Source of the DNA: Aristolochia californica
Taxonomy: Eukaryota > Streptophyta > Magnoliopsida > Piperales > Aristolochiaceae
Assembly: GCA_029961685.1 (NCBI GenBank)
Contig: JARWKL010000003.1
Location: forward strand, 18,594,467-18,658,466
Direction of reading: 5' to 3'
Length of the DNA stretch: 64,000 nucleotides
Shown here: positions 29,901 through 44,200 of the stretch, in pieces
Position numbering within the stretch: the first letter of the stretch is position 1
Layout: each line of letters opens with the position of its first letter
Notes under the pieces: model-generated
What the model saw: only the letters and a program-made list of their open reading frames with translations
Told to the model about the DNA's origin: nothing
The model's database searches: none
Made by a program: the position numbers and the translations under genes

Positions 29901-32900
29901 TGGATATGCATGCACGAAACATGTTGATCATGCAAATGACCAAGTATCCAAGACTTTTAAGGAGAACAACAAATGTTCATTAAATTCTTAGGTGAACGTG
30001 CGATGGGATATTTACCCAATCCAAACAAGCTAGTTTTTTGCCGATTTACAAAAAATGTTGATCTAACAATCATAGATCATTGTAAAGTGATTCATCATGA
30101 GTAACGAGCTATATTTTTGTAAGAAATGACTTGTGGATTAGGAGTCAACACTCAGTTAAATCCCCAGCTCCCCCCTTTTGTCGATGTTTAGAAAACATAA
30201 TATATAAAAAATAAAAGAGTTTTACAATCCCTAAAAATTACAGAGACTTTTTGGAATTATCTCTCTCTGCATTTGTGCATTTCCAATTTATATTTCAAGT
30301 TTTTTTTTAAAATCTATATTTGAGTTTTTCACTCTCCCTTTTTTCAATCGTAAACAAAAAAAAGATAAGGCAAATATATCGCAACAAAAAGAAAATTTTA
30401 GAGTTTACGCATGCCAAAAATATAAAACAATAATAAATGTAAGTATAGAAAATTTATCCACACACCATAAACGAACACCAAAGTTATCCATGTTTGGGAA
30501 ATTCCACTAGTACAACCCCTAATAGCTTGGAATTTTATAAGAAAGAGATCCACACAATTTTTAAATATGGATATGCATGCATGTAACTTGTTGATGATGC
30601 AAAAGATCCAACCATCCAAGACTTTTATGGAGAACAACAAATTCTCGTTAAATTCTCAAGTGAACGTGCGGTGGGATATTTGCCCAATCCAAACAAGCCA
30701 TATTTTGCCAATTTAAAAAAAAAATTGTTCTAACAATCATAAATTAATGTAAATTGATTGATCATGAGTAACGAGCTATATTTTTGTTCAAAATGAATTG
30801 TGGACTAGGAGTCAACACGTAGTAAATCCCCTGCTCCCATTTTTTTCTAATGTTTGCTGAATGTAATATATAAAAACTAAAAGAGTTTTACAATCCCTAA
30901 AAATTACCGAGAAGTTTTGGAAATATCTGTCTTCATTTGTGCATTTCCATTTTAGATGTCAAGTTTTGTTTTAAAATCCTAACTTGAGTTTTTCACAGTA
31001 AAATGACAATTTAAGTGTTTGTCTAAGCAAAAAAATTAAAATAATAATAAATGTAAGTATAGAAAATTTATCTACACACCACAAATGTGATTGATTCTGA
31101 GTAATGAGCTATATTTTATCTAAAAATAATAGATCATTGTAATGTGATTGATTCTGAGTAATGAGCGATATTTTTGTAAGAAATGACTTGTGGATTAGGT
31201 GTCAACACTAAGTTAAATCCCCTCCCCATCCTGTTTCTGATATTTGCAAAGCAAAATATGTAAAAACTAAAATAATTTTAAAAAAATGTTAAAATTAAAG
31301 ACACATTTATGAATTATCTCTCTTTGCATTTATGCATTTCCATTTTAGATGTAAAGTTTTGTTTTCAAATTAAAACATAAGTTTTCACTCTCCTTTTTTT
31401 TTCTCGTTAACAAAAAAAGATAAGGCAAATAGATCGCAGCAAAAAGAAAATTTTAGAGATTATGTATGCAAAAAAATTAAAACTATAATAATTTTTTTTA
31501 AAGAAAATTTATCCACACACCACAAACGAACACCAAAGTTTTGTTATCCATGTTTGGAAGTTTCCACTAGAACAACCTCTAACAACTTGGAATTTTATAA
31601 GAAAGAGATTTCTAATAAAAACCTAACATGTTTTAAGTATGCATGTGCATGCACGAAACATGTTGAAGATGCAAATGACACAAGGATCCAAGACTTTTAA
31701 GAAGAACAACAAATGCTCATTAATTTCTCAAGTGAACGTGCAGTGGGATATTTACCCGATCCAAACAAGCCATTTTTTGCCCATTTATAAAAAGTTTATC
31801 TAACAATCATAGATAGTTGTAAGGTGATATATCATGAGTAATGAGTTATATTTTTGTAAGAAATGACTTGTGGATTAGGAGTCAACACTCAGTTAAACCC
31901 CCACCCTACCCGCTTTTTTCGTTGTTTGCAAAACTTAATATATAAAAACTAAAAGAGTTTTACAATCTGTAAAAATTAACAAGAATTTTAGGAATTATCT
32001 CTCTCTGCAATTTTTCATTTCCATTTTAGATGTGAAGTTTTGTTTAAAATTCAAACTTGAATTCTTCAATCTCCTTTTTTTCTCTAGTAAACAAAAATAG
32101 ATAAGGAAAATAGATAACCACAAAATGAAAATTTTAGAATTTTTATATGCAAAAAATTTAAAACAATAATAAATTTAAGTAAAGAAAATTTATCCATACA
32201 ACACAAACGAACACCAAAGTTTTGTTATCCATGATTGGGAAATTCCACTAGTACTACCCCTAGTAGTTTTGAATTTTATAAGAAAGAGATTTCTAATTGA
32301 TCCTAACATGTTTTAATTTTGGATATGCATGCATGAAACATATTGAAGATGCAAATACCCCGATGATCCAGGACTTTTAAGGAAAACAACAAATGCTCAT
32401 TAAATTCTCAAGTAAACGTGCGGTGGGATTTTTACCCGATCCAAACAAGCCATTTGTTGCCAACTTAAAAAAAAAGTTGATCTAACAAACATAGATCATT
32501 ATAAAGTGATCGATCATGAGTAAAAAGCTATATTTTTGTGAGAAATTCTTGTGGATTAGGTGTCAACACTCAATTAATTCCCCCGTTCCCCATTTTTTCC
32601 GATATTTGAAAAACCTATTATATTAAAAATAAAAAGTTTTCCAATACCTAAATATTAAAGATACTTTTATGAATTATATTTCTTTGAATTTTTGCATTTC
32701 CATTTTAGGACTAAAGTTTTTTTTTCAAATCCAAACTTGAGTTTTCACTCTCCCTTTTTTCTTTCATAAACAAAAAAAGATAACGCAAATACATTGCATC
32801 AAAATGAAAATTTTAAAGTTAATATTTGCAAAAAAAAAATAAATAAATAAATTAATGTAAACAAAATTTATCCACACATCACAAACGAACACCAATGTTT

Positions 32901-35900
32901 TGTTATCCATGTTTGGGAAATTCCACTACTACAACTCCTAATAGCTTGGAATTTTATAAGAAAGATATTCCTAATTTATTCTAACATGTTTTAACTACGG
33001 ATATGCATGCACGAAACATATTCAAGATGCAAATTACCCAAGGACCCAAGACATTTAAGGAGAACAACAAATGCTCATTAATTTCTCAAGTGAATGTGCG
33101 GTGGGATATTTACGTGATCCAAACAAGCCTTTTTTTCCCATTTACAAAACTTGATCTAACAATCATAGATCATTGTAAAGTGATTTATCATGAGTAACGA
33201 GCTATATTTTTGTAAGAAATGACTTGTGGGTTAGGAGTCAACACTTATTTAAATCCCCCACTCCCCCTTTTTTTCGATGTTTGGAAAACCTAATCTATAA
33301 AAACTAAAAGAGTTTTACAATCCATAAAAATTACAGAGACTTTTTTGAATTATCTTTCTGCATTTGTCCATTTCCATTTTAGATGTCAAGTTTTGTTTTA
33401 AAATCCAAACTTGAGTTTTTCACTCTCCCTTTTTTCTCTCATAAACAAAAAAAAAAATAAGCAAAATAGATCGCAACGAAATGAAAATTTTAGAGTTTTT
33501 TTATGCAAAAAATTTAAAACAATAATACATGTAGGTATAGAAAATTGATCCACACACAACAAACGAACACCAAAGTTTTTTTATCCATGTTCGGGAAATT
33601 CCACTAGTACAACCCCTTGTTGCTAGGAATTTTATAAGAAAAAGATTTCTAATTGATCCTAACATGTTTTAAATATAGATATGCATGCATGGAACATGTT
33701 GAAGATACAAGGATCCAAGACTTTTAAGGAGAACAACAAATGCTCATTAAATTTTCAAGTGAACGTGCGGTGGGATATTTACCAAATCCAAACAAACCAT
33801 TTTTTGTATATTTATAAAAAAAGTTGATCTAAAAATCATAGATCAATGTAAAGTGATTGATCATGAGTAACGAGCTATATTTTTGTAAGAAATGACTTGT
33901 AGATTAGGAGTCAACACTCAGTTAAATCCCTCGCTCCCCCCTTTTTCTGATGTTTGCAAAACCTAATATATAAAAATTAAAAGAGTTTTACAATCCCTAA
34001 AATTTACATAGACATTTTGGAATTATTTCTGTCAGCATTTGTGCATTTCCATTTTAGATGTCAAGTTTTGATTTAAATTCCAAACTTGAGTTTTCGCTCT
34101 CCCTTTTTTCTCATGTAAGCAAAAAAAGATAAGGAAAATTGATTGCAACAAAAGAAAAATTTTAGATTTTATGTATGCAAGAAAATTAAAAAAATAATTA
34201 ATTTAAGTAAATAAAATTTATCCATACACCACAAATAAACACCTAAGTTTTTGTTATCCATGTTTGGGAAATTCCACTAGTACAACACCTAGTAGCTTGG
34301 AAGTTTATAAGAAGACGATTCCTAATTGATCCTAACATGTTTTAAATATGTATATGCATACACCAAACATGTTGAAGATGCAAATGATGCAAGGATCCAA
34401 GACTTTTAAGAAGAACAACAAATACTCATCAAATTCTCAAGTGAACGTGCGGTGTGATATTTACCCCATCCAAACAAGCCATTTTTTTGCCTATTTAAAT
34501 AAAAAATAATCTAACAATCATAGATCATTGTAACGTAATTGATTGTGAGTAATGAGCTATATTTTTGAAAGAAATGACTCATGGATTAGGAGTCTACACT
34601 CAGTTAAATCCCCCGCTCCCTCCTTTTTTGGATGTTTGCAAAACCTAATATACAAATAATAAAAGAGTTTTACTATCCCTAAAAATTATAGAAACCTTTT
34701 GGAGTTATCTCTCTCTCCATTTGTGAATTTTCATCTTTTGCAATTAAAACTTGGGTTTCTCACTCTCCCTTTTTTCTCTCATAAAAAACAATATTAGGCA
34801 AATAGATCGCAACAAAACGAAAATTTTAGAGCTTATGTATGGAAAAAATTTAAAACAATAATAAATGTAAGTATAGAAAATTTATAGACACACCAAAAAC
34901 GAACACCAAAGTTTTGTTATCCATATTTAGGAAATTCCACTAGTACAACCTATAATAGCTTCGAATTTTATAAGAAAGAGATTTCTAATTGATCCTAACA
35001 TGTTTTAAATATGGATATGTATGCACAAAACATGTTGAAGAAGCAAATGACCCAAGGATGCAAGACTTTTATGGAGAACAACAAATGCTCATTAAATTCT
35101 CAAGTGAACTTCCGGTGGGATATTTGCCCGATCCAAACAAGCCATTTTTGGCCCATTTACAAAAAATGTTGATCTAACAATCACAGATCTTTGTAAAGTG
35201 ATTGATCATGACTAACGAGCTACATTTTTTTAAGAAATGACATGTGTATTAGGAGACAAAACTCTGTTAAATCCCATGTTCTCCCCTTTTTCCAATGTTT
35301 ACGAAACTTCATATATTAAAACTAAAAGAGTTTTAAAATCCATAAAAATTACAGAGAATTTTCAGAATTATCTCTCTCTACATTTGTGCATTTCCATTTT
35401 AGATGTCAAGTTTTGTTTTAAAATCCAAACTTGAGTTTTTTCACTCTCCCTTTTTTCTCTCGTAAAGAAAAAAAAATTAAGGCAAATATATCGCAACAAA
35501 ATAAAAATTTTAGAGTTTATGTATGAAAAATATTTAAAACAATAATAAATTTAAGTATAGAAAATTGATCCACACACCACAAATGAGCACCAAAGTTTTG
35601 TTATCCATGTTTCGGAAATTGCACTAGCAATACCCCTAGTAGCTTGGAATTTTATAAGAAAGAGATTTCTAACTGATCCTAACATGTTTTAAATATATAT
35701 ATGCATGCATGAAACATGTTGAAGATGTAAATGACCCTAGGATCCAAGACTTTTAAGGAGAACAAAAAATGCTCATTAAATTCTCAAGTGAATGAGTCGT
35801 GGGATATTTACCTGATCCAAACAAGCCATTTGTTACAAAAAGTTTATCTAACAATCATAGATCATTGTAATTTGATTGATCATGAGTAACGAGCTATATT

Positions 35901-37476
35901 TTTGTATGAAATGACTTGTAGATAAGGAATCTACACTCAATTAAATCCTCTCCCCCTGCCCCCTGTTTCCGATATTTGCAAAACATAATATATGAAACTA
36001 TAAGAGTTTTTAAAAAAATTAAAAATTAAAGTCACATTTATGAATTATCTCTCTTGGCATTTCTACATTTCCATTTTAAATGTAAAGTTTTGTTTTCGAA
36101 TTCAAACTTAAGTTTTCACACTCCCTTTTTTTTCTCGTAAACAAAAAAAGATAAGGCAAATAGATCGCAACAAAATGAAACTTTTAGTGTTTATGTATGA
36201 AAAAAACAAAATAATAAATGTATGTAAACAAAATTTATCCATACATCACAAATGAACACTAAAGTTTTGTTGTCCATGTTTGGGAAATTCCACTAGTACA
36301 ACCCCTAATAGCTTGTAATTTTATAAGAAAGAGATTTCTAATTGATCCTAACATGTTTTAAGTATGCAAGTGAAAGCACGAAACATGTTTAAGATGCAAA
36401 TGACCCAAGGATCGAAGACTTTTAAGGAGAACAATAAATGCTCATTAATTTCTCAAGTGAACGTGCAGTGGGATATTTACACGTTCCAAACAAGCCATTT
36501 TTTGCCCATTTACAAAAAGGTGAACTAACAAATATAGATCATTGTAATATCATGAGTAACGAGCTATATTTTTGTAAGAAATGACTTCTGAATTAGGATT
36601 CAACTCTAAGTTAAACCCCACTCTCCCCTTTTTCCATTGGTTGCAAAACTTAATATATCAAAACTAAAAGAGTTTTACAATCTGTAAAAATTACTGAGAC
36701 TTTTAGGAATTATCTATCTCAGCAATTTTTCATTTCCATTTTAGATGTGAAGTTTTGTTTTAAAATTCAAACTTGAATTTTTCAATCTCCTTTTTTTCTC
36801 TCATAAACAAAAATAGAAAAGGAAAATAGATCGCAACAAAATGAAAATTTTAGAGTTTTTGTATGCAAAAAATTTAAAACAATAATAAATTTAAGTAAAG
36901 AACATTTATCCACCCACCACTAACAAACACCAAAGTTTAGTTATCCATGATTGGGAAATTCCACTAGTACTACCCCTAGTAGTTTGGAATTTTATAAGAA
37001 AGAGATTTCTAATTGATCCTAACATATTTTAAATATGGATACGCATGCACGAAACATGTTGAAGATGTAAATGACCCAAAGATCCAAGACTTTTAAGGAG
37101 AACAACAAATGCTCATTAAATTCTCAAGTGAAAGTGCGCTGGGATATTTAATGAATCCAAACAAGCCATTTTTTGCATATTTATAAAAAAAATTTGATCT
37201 AACAATCATAGATCATTGTAAAGTGATTGATCATGAGTAACAAACTATATTTTTGTAAGAAATGACTTATGGACTGGGAGTCAACACTCAGTTCAATCCC
37301 CCGCATCCCCCTTTTCCTGATATTTGAAAAAACTAATATATAAAAACTAAAAGAGTTTTACAATCCCAACTTGAGTTTTTGGAATTATCTCTCTCTGCAT
37401 TTGTGCATTTCCATTTTAGATGTCAAGTTTTGTTTTAAAATCCCAACTTGAGTTTTCTCTCTCCATTTTTTTTAAC

Positions 37477-37899
37477 TGTTGAAAGATAAGTTCAAGCCCA
37501 CATGACCAAGGAAGGCCCACATATCTATGATTATTATAAGATGGGTCACAAGATGGGCCCAATCCCATAAGAAGTAGGACCCACAATGATTACCATGAGC
37601 TGACATCCTTATCACATCAGTTGGAAGATCAAGAAGGACTCACAAAAGTATCTTTATCTTAGGGTCACGACCAAGAAGAGTTTTAGTTTGAGTTATGTTT
37701 GTCTTTTATCAATATTGAGTTATTTAATTATGTTAGGACTTATCTTTAAGAATTAGAGTTAGGGTGTAATTGGGACAAGGGTAGTTTTATTGTAATTGGA
37801 CTCTACTACCTTCCTCTATTATAAATAGAGGTTCATGTACTTTTATTACAATAATTTATTGAAGTCAATGAAGTATTTCTCTTTTCCATAAATTCAACA
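37477..37899 (+). mobile_element. Solo LTR (423 bp) of the L family inside the satellite
   Basis: It runs TGTTGAAAGATAAG to AAATTCAACA and matches the L LTRs (16052-16492) in reverse. Shared blocks include the TATAAATAG box (37820-37828), GGTTCATGTAC and CTCTTTTCCATAAATTCAACA. The flanking 5-mers TTAAC and CTCAC do not match well, so the TSD is decayed. With it removed, the anchor spacing 37141-38242 becomes the normal ~675. Confidence 0.92.
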
Positions 37900-38241
37900 C
37901 TCACATAAACAAAAAAAGATTAGGCAAATTGATCGCAAAAAAATGAAAATTTTAGAGTTTATGCATGCAAAAAAATTAAAACTATAACAAATGTAAGAAA
38001 AAAAAATTTATCCACACACCACAAATGAACACCAAAGTTTTGTTGTCCTTGTTTGGGAAATTCCACTAGTAGAACCCCAGTAGCTCTGAATTTTATAAGA
38101 AAGTGATTTCTAATTGAACCTAACATGTTTGAAATATGGATATGCACCCACGAAACATGTTGAAGATTCAAATGACCTAAGGATCCAAGACTTTTAAGGA
38201 GAACAATAATTTCTCCTTTAATTCTCAAGTGAACGTGCAGT

Positions 38242-41200
38242 CGGATATTCACCAGATCCAAACAAGCAATTTTTTGCCCAGTAAGAAAAAAAGTTGATCT
38301 AACAATCATAGATCATTGTAAAGTGATTTATTATTAGTAACAAGCTACATTTTTCTAATAAATGACTTTTGGATTGGGAGACAACACTAATTACTTTTCA
38401 AAACCTAATATATAAAAATTGATCCACACACCACAAATGAACACCAAAGTTTTGTTATCCATGTTTGGGAAATTCCACTAGTACAATCGCTAATAGCTTG
38501 GAATTTTATAAGAAATAGATTTCTAATTGATCCTAACAAGTTTTAAATATGGATATGCATGCATGAAACATGTTGAAGATGCAAATGACCCAAGGATCCA
38601 AGACTTTTAAGGAGAACAACAAATGCTCATTAAATTCTAAAGTGAACGTACGGTGGGATAGTTACCCGATCCAAACAAGCCATTTATTGCCCATTTACAA
38701 AAAGTTGATCTAACAATTATAGATCATTGTAAAGTGATTGATCATGAGTAACGAGCTATATTTGTTGTAAGAAATGACTTGTGGATTAGGAGCCAACACT
38801 AAGTGAAATCCGTCGCTCCCCCCTTTTTTTTGATATTTAAAAAACCTAATTTAAAAAAATTAAAAGAGTTTTATAATCCCTAAAAATTAAAGATCTTTTA
38901 TAAATTTTCTCTCTTTTCATTTGTGCATTTCCAATTTAGATGTGAAGTTTTTTTTCAAATCCAAACATGAGTTTTCACTCTCCCTTTTTTCTCTCTTAAA
39001 AAAAATTTAAGGCAAATAGATCGCAACAAAATGAATATTTTATAGTTTATGTATGCAAGGAAATTAAAACAATAACAAATGTAAGTAAATAAAATATATC
39101 CAAACATCACAAACGAACACCAAAGTTTAGTTATCCATGTTTGGGAAATTCCACTAGTACAACCCCTAATAGCTTGCACTTTTATAAGAAAGAGATTTCT
39201 AATTGATCCTAACATGTTTTAAGTATAGATTTGCATGCACGAAACTTGTTGAACATGCAAATGACTCAAGGATCCAAGACTTTTATGGGTAACAACAAAT
39301 GTTCATTAAATTCTCAAGTGAAGGTGCGGTGGGATATTTTCCCAATCCAAACAAGCCATTTTTTGCCGATTTATTAAAAAGGTTGATCTAACAACCATAG
39401 ATCCTTGTAAAGTGATTGATCAGGAGTAACGAGCTATATTTATTTAAGAAATAACTTGTGGATTTGGAGTCAACACTCAGTTAAATCCCTCGCTCCCCCC
39501 TTTTTCCAATGTTTGGAAAACCTAATATATAAAAACTAAAAGAGTTTTACAATCCCTAAAAATTGTAGAGACTTTTTGGAATTATCTCTCTCTGCATTTG
39601 TGCATTTCCAATTTAGATGTTAAGTTTTGTTTTAAAATCCACACTTGAGTTTTTCACTCTCCCTTTTTTTTTATCATAAACAAAAAAAGATAAGGCAAAA
39701 AGATTGCAACAAAATAAAAATTTTAGAGTTTTGCAAGCAAAAAATTTTAAACAATAGTAAATGTATGTATAGAAAATTGATCTACACACCATAAACGAAC
39801 ACCAAAGTTATCCATGTTTTGGAAATTCCACTAGTACAACCTCTAATTGCTTGAAATTTTATAAGAAAAAAATTTCTAATAGATCCATACAATTATTAAA
39901 TATGGATATGCATGAATGAACGATGTTGATGATGCAAAAGACCCAAGGATTGAAGAGTTTCAAGGGGAACAACAAATGCTCATTAAATTCTCAAGTGAAC
40001 GTGCGGTGGGATATTTAAACAATCCAAACAAGCCATTTTTTTCTGATTTACAAAAAAAGTTAATCTAACAATCATAGATCAATGTAAACTGATTGATCAT
40101 GAGTAACGAGCTATAGTTTTGTAAGAAATGACTTGTGGATTAGGAGTCAACACTCAGTTAAATCCCCAACAACCCCCCCCCCCCCCCCCCCCCCCTTTTT
40201 CCGTTGTTTGCAAAACGTAATATAAAAAAAACTAAAAGATTTTTACAATCCCTAAAAATTACCGAGAAGTTTTGGAAATATCTATCTCTGCATTTGTGCA
40301 TTTCCATTTTGGATGTCAAGTTTTGTTTTAAAATTCTAACTTGAGTTTTACACTCTCCCTTTTTTCTCTCGAAAACAAAAAAAGATAAGGCAAATAGATC
40401 ACAACATAAAGAAACTTTAAGAGTTTATGTATGAAAAAAATAAAAAACAATAATAAATGTAAGTATAGAAATTTTATCCACACACCACAAACAAACACCA
40501 AAGTTTTGTTATTCATCATTAGGAAATTCCATGAGTACAACGCCTAGTAGCTTGGAATTATAAAAGAAAGAGATTTCTAATTGATCCTAACATGTTTTAA
40601 ACACTGATATGCATGCAGGAAACATGTTAAAAATGAAAACGACCGAAGGATCCAAGACTTTTAAGGAGAACAACAAATGCTTATTAAATTTTCAAGTGAA
40701 CGTGAGGTTTAATTACCCGATCCAAACAAGCCATTTTTTTGCCCATTTACAAAAAAAAGTTGATCTAACAATCATAGATCATTGTAAGGTGATTGATCAT
40801 GAGTAACGAGTTACATTTTTGTAAGAAATGTTTTGTGCATTAGGAGTCAACACTCAGTTCAATCCCTCACCCCCCCTTTTTACGATGTTTGCAAAAACTA
40901 ATATAAAAAAACTAAAAGATTTTCACATTCCTTAAAAATTACAGAGACTTTTAGGAATTATCTCTCTCTGTATTTGTCCATTTCTATTTTAGACGTCAAG
41001 TTTTGTTTTAAAATTCAAACTTGAGTTTTTCACTCTCCCTTTTTTCTCTCGTAAACAAAAAAAGATAAGCCAAATAAATCACAACAAAATGAAAAATTTT
41101 GAGATTATGTATGAAAAAAATTTAAAAAAATAATAAATGTAAGTAAAGAAAATTTATCCGCACACCACAAACGAACACCAAAGTTTTGTTATCAATGTTT

Positions 41201-44200
41201 GGGAATTTCCACAAGTACAACTCCGAATATCGTGGAATTTTATAAGAAAGAGATTTCTAATTGATCCTAACATGTTTTAAATATTGATATCCATGCATGA
41301 AACATGTTAAAGATGCAAATGATCCAAGGATCCAAGACTTTTAAGATGAACAACAAATGCTCATTAAATTCTCAAGTGAGTGTGTGGTGATATTTACCAG
41401 ATCCAAACATGCCATTTTTTTCCAATTTACAAAAAAAATTTGATCTAACAGTCATAGATCATTATAAGTGATTAATACTGAGTAATGAGCTACATTACTC
41501 ATGGATTAGGAGTCAACACTGAGTTAAATCCTCCACTCCCCCCTTTTTTCCGATGTTTACAAAACCTAATATATACAAACTAAAAGATTTTTAAAATAAA
41601 AAAAAATAGAGAGAATTTTTGGAAATACCTCTCTCTGCATTTGTGCATTTCCATTTTAAATGTCAAGTTTTGTTTTAAAATCCAAACTTGTGTTTTTCAC
41701 TGTCCCTTTTTTATCTCGTAATAAAAAAAAGATAAGGCAAAAAGATCACAACAAAATGAAAATTTTAGAGTTTATGTATGCAAAAAATTTAAAACAATAA
41801 TAAATTTAAGTATATCAAATTTATCCACACTCCACAAACTAACCAAATTTTTGTTATCCATGTTTGGGAAAATTCCACTAGTACAACCCCTAATAGCTTG
41901 GAATTTTTTAAGAAAGATTTATAATTGATCCTAACATGTTGTAAATATGGATTTGCATGCATGAAACATGTTGAAGATGCAAATGACCCAAGGATCTAAG
42001 ACTTTAAAGGAGAACAACAAATGCTCATTAAATTCTCAAGTGAACGTGCGGGGTGATACAAACAAGCATTTTTTTGCCCATTTACAAAAACATTGATCCA
42101 AAAATCGTAGATCTTTGTAAAGTGATTCATCATGAGTAATTATATACATTTTTTTAAGAAATGACTTGTGGATTAGGAGTCAACACTCAGTTAAACCCCC
42201 CTCTCCCCCTTTTCCGGATGTTTGCAAAACAAAATATATAAAAACTAAAAGAGTTTTACAATCCCAAAAAATTGCTGAGAATTTTTGGAATTATCTCTCT
42301 CAGCATTTGTGCATTTACATTTTAGATGTCAAGTTTAATTTTAAAATTAAACTTGAATTTTCACTCTCCCGTTTTTTTCTTGTATACAAAAAAGGATAAG
42401 GCAAATTGATCGCACCAAAATGAAAATAATAGAGTTTATTTATGATAAAAATTTTAAAAAACTAATAAATGTAAGAAATAAAATTTATCCACACACCAAA
42501 AACAAACATCAAAGTTTTGTTATCCATGTTAAGGAAATTCCACGAGTACAACCCCTAATAGCTTGAAATTTTATAGGAAAGAGATTTCTGATTGATTCTA
42601 ACATGTTTTAAATATAGATATGCATGCAAGAAACACGTTGAAGATGCAAATGACCAGAGGATCCAATAATTTTAAGGAGAATAACAAATGTTCATTAAAT
42701 TCTCAAGAGAAAGTGTTGTGTGATATTTACCCGATCCAAACAACCCCTTTTTTTTGCCCATTTACAAAAAACGTTGATCTAACAATCATAGATCATTGTC
42801 AAGTGACTGATCATGAGTAACGAGCTACATTTTTTTAAAAAATGACTTGTGGATTAGGAGTCAACACTCAGTTAAATGCCCAGCTCTCTCCATTTTTTGA
42901 TGTTTCCAAAACCTAATATATAAAAACTAAAAGAGTTTTACAATCCCTAAAAATTAATGAGACATTTTAAAATTATATCTCTCTACATTAGTGCATTTCC
43001 ATTTTAGATGTCAAGTTTTGTTTTAAATTTCAAACTTGAGCTTTCACTCTCCCTTTTTTCTCTTGTAAAAAAATGATAAAGCAAATAGATCACAACAAAA
43101 TTAAAATTTTAGAGTTTATGTATGCAAAAAATTTTAAAAAATATTAAACGTAAGTAAATAAAATTTATCCACACACCACTAACGAACACCAAAGTTTTGT
43201 TATCCATGTTTGGGAAATTCCACAAGTACAACTGCAAGTAGTTTGGCATTTTATATGAAAGAGATTTCTAATTGATCCTAACATGTTTTAAATATGGATA
43301 TCCAAGCACGAAACATGTTGAAGATACAAATGAGCCAAGGATAAAAGACTTTACAAGAGATGAACAAATGCTCATTAAATTCTCAAGTGAACATGCAGTG
43401 ATATTTACCCGATCAAAAAGAGCCATTTTTTGCCCATTAACAAAAAAAAATTTGATCTAACAATCATAGATCATTGTAAAGTGATTGATCATGAGTAACG
43501 AGCTACATTTTTTTAAGAAATGACTTGCGAAATAGGAGTCAACACTCAATCTAATCCCCTCCCTCCCCCTTTTTTCGATGTTTGTAAAACATAATATTTA
43601 AAAACTAAAAGAGATTTCCAATCCCTTAAATTTACTGAGACTTTTTGGAATTATCTCTCTCTGCATTTGTGCATTTCCATTTTAGATGTCAAGTTTTGTT
43701 TTAAAATTCAAAATTGGGTTTTTCACTCTCCCTTTTTCTCTCGTAAACAAAAAAAGATAAGGCAAATAGATCGCAAAAAAATGAATTTTTTTGAGATTAT
43801 GTATGCAAAATATTTAAAACAATAATAAATTGTAAGTATAGAAAGTTTATCCACACACCACAAACGAACACCAAAGTTTTGTTTTCCATGTTTGGGAAAT
43901 TCCACTAGTACAACCTCTAATAGCTTGTAATTTTATAATAAAAAGATTTCAAATTGATCCCAAAATGTTTTAAATATAGATATGATTGCATGAAACATGT
44001 TGAAGATGGAAATAACCCAAGGATTCATGACTTTTAAGGAGAACAACAAATGCTCATTAAATTCTCAAGTGAACTTGCGGTGGGATATTTACACGATCCT
44101 AACAAGCCACTTTTTGACCACTTACAAAAAGTTGATCTAACAATCGTAGATCATTTTAATGTGATTGATGATGAGTGAAATGACTTGTGCATTAGGAGTC

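Larger units (their letters stand above)
23113..38241. repeat. Edge part of the satellite with a ~4.9-kb higher-order unit
   Basis: Anchors: 23113, 23782, 24460, 25132, 25800, 26811, 27296, 27978, 28652, 29332, 30005, 30673, 31745, 32425, 33103, 33772, 34454, 35117, 35801, 36470, 37141, 38242. A special monomer with GGGATATTCAC and CCCATTAAGAAAAAAAGTT opens blocks at 23113, 27978 and, more diverged, 38242. A truncated monomer with the junction CACAAATGTGATTGATT lies at 26211 and 31081, 4870 bases apart. Both carry the same second deletion (GTTTTTCACA joined to the AAAATGA block). An AGTATGCATGTGCATGCACG variant marks one monomer near 26703 and 31636. The third block is rearranged and carries the solo LTR. 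Confidence 0.75.
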
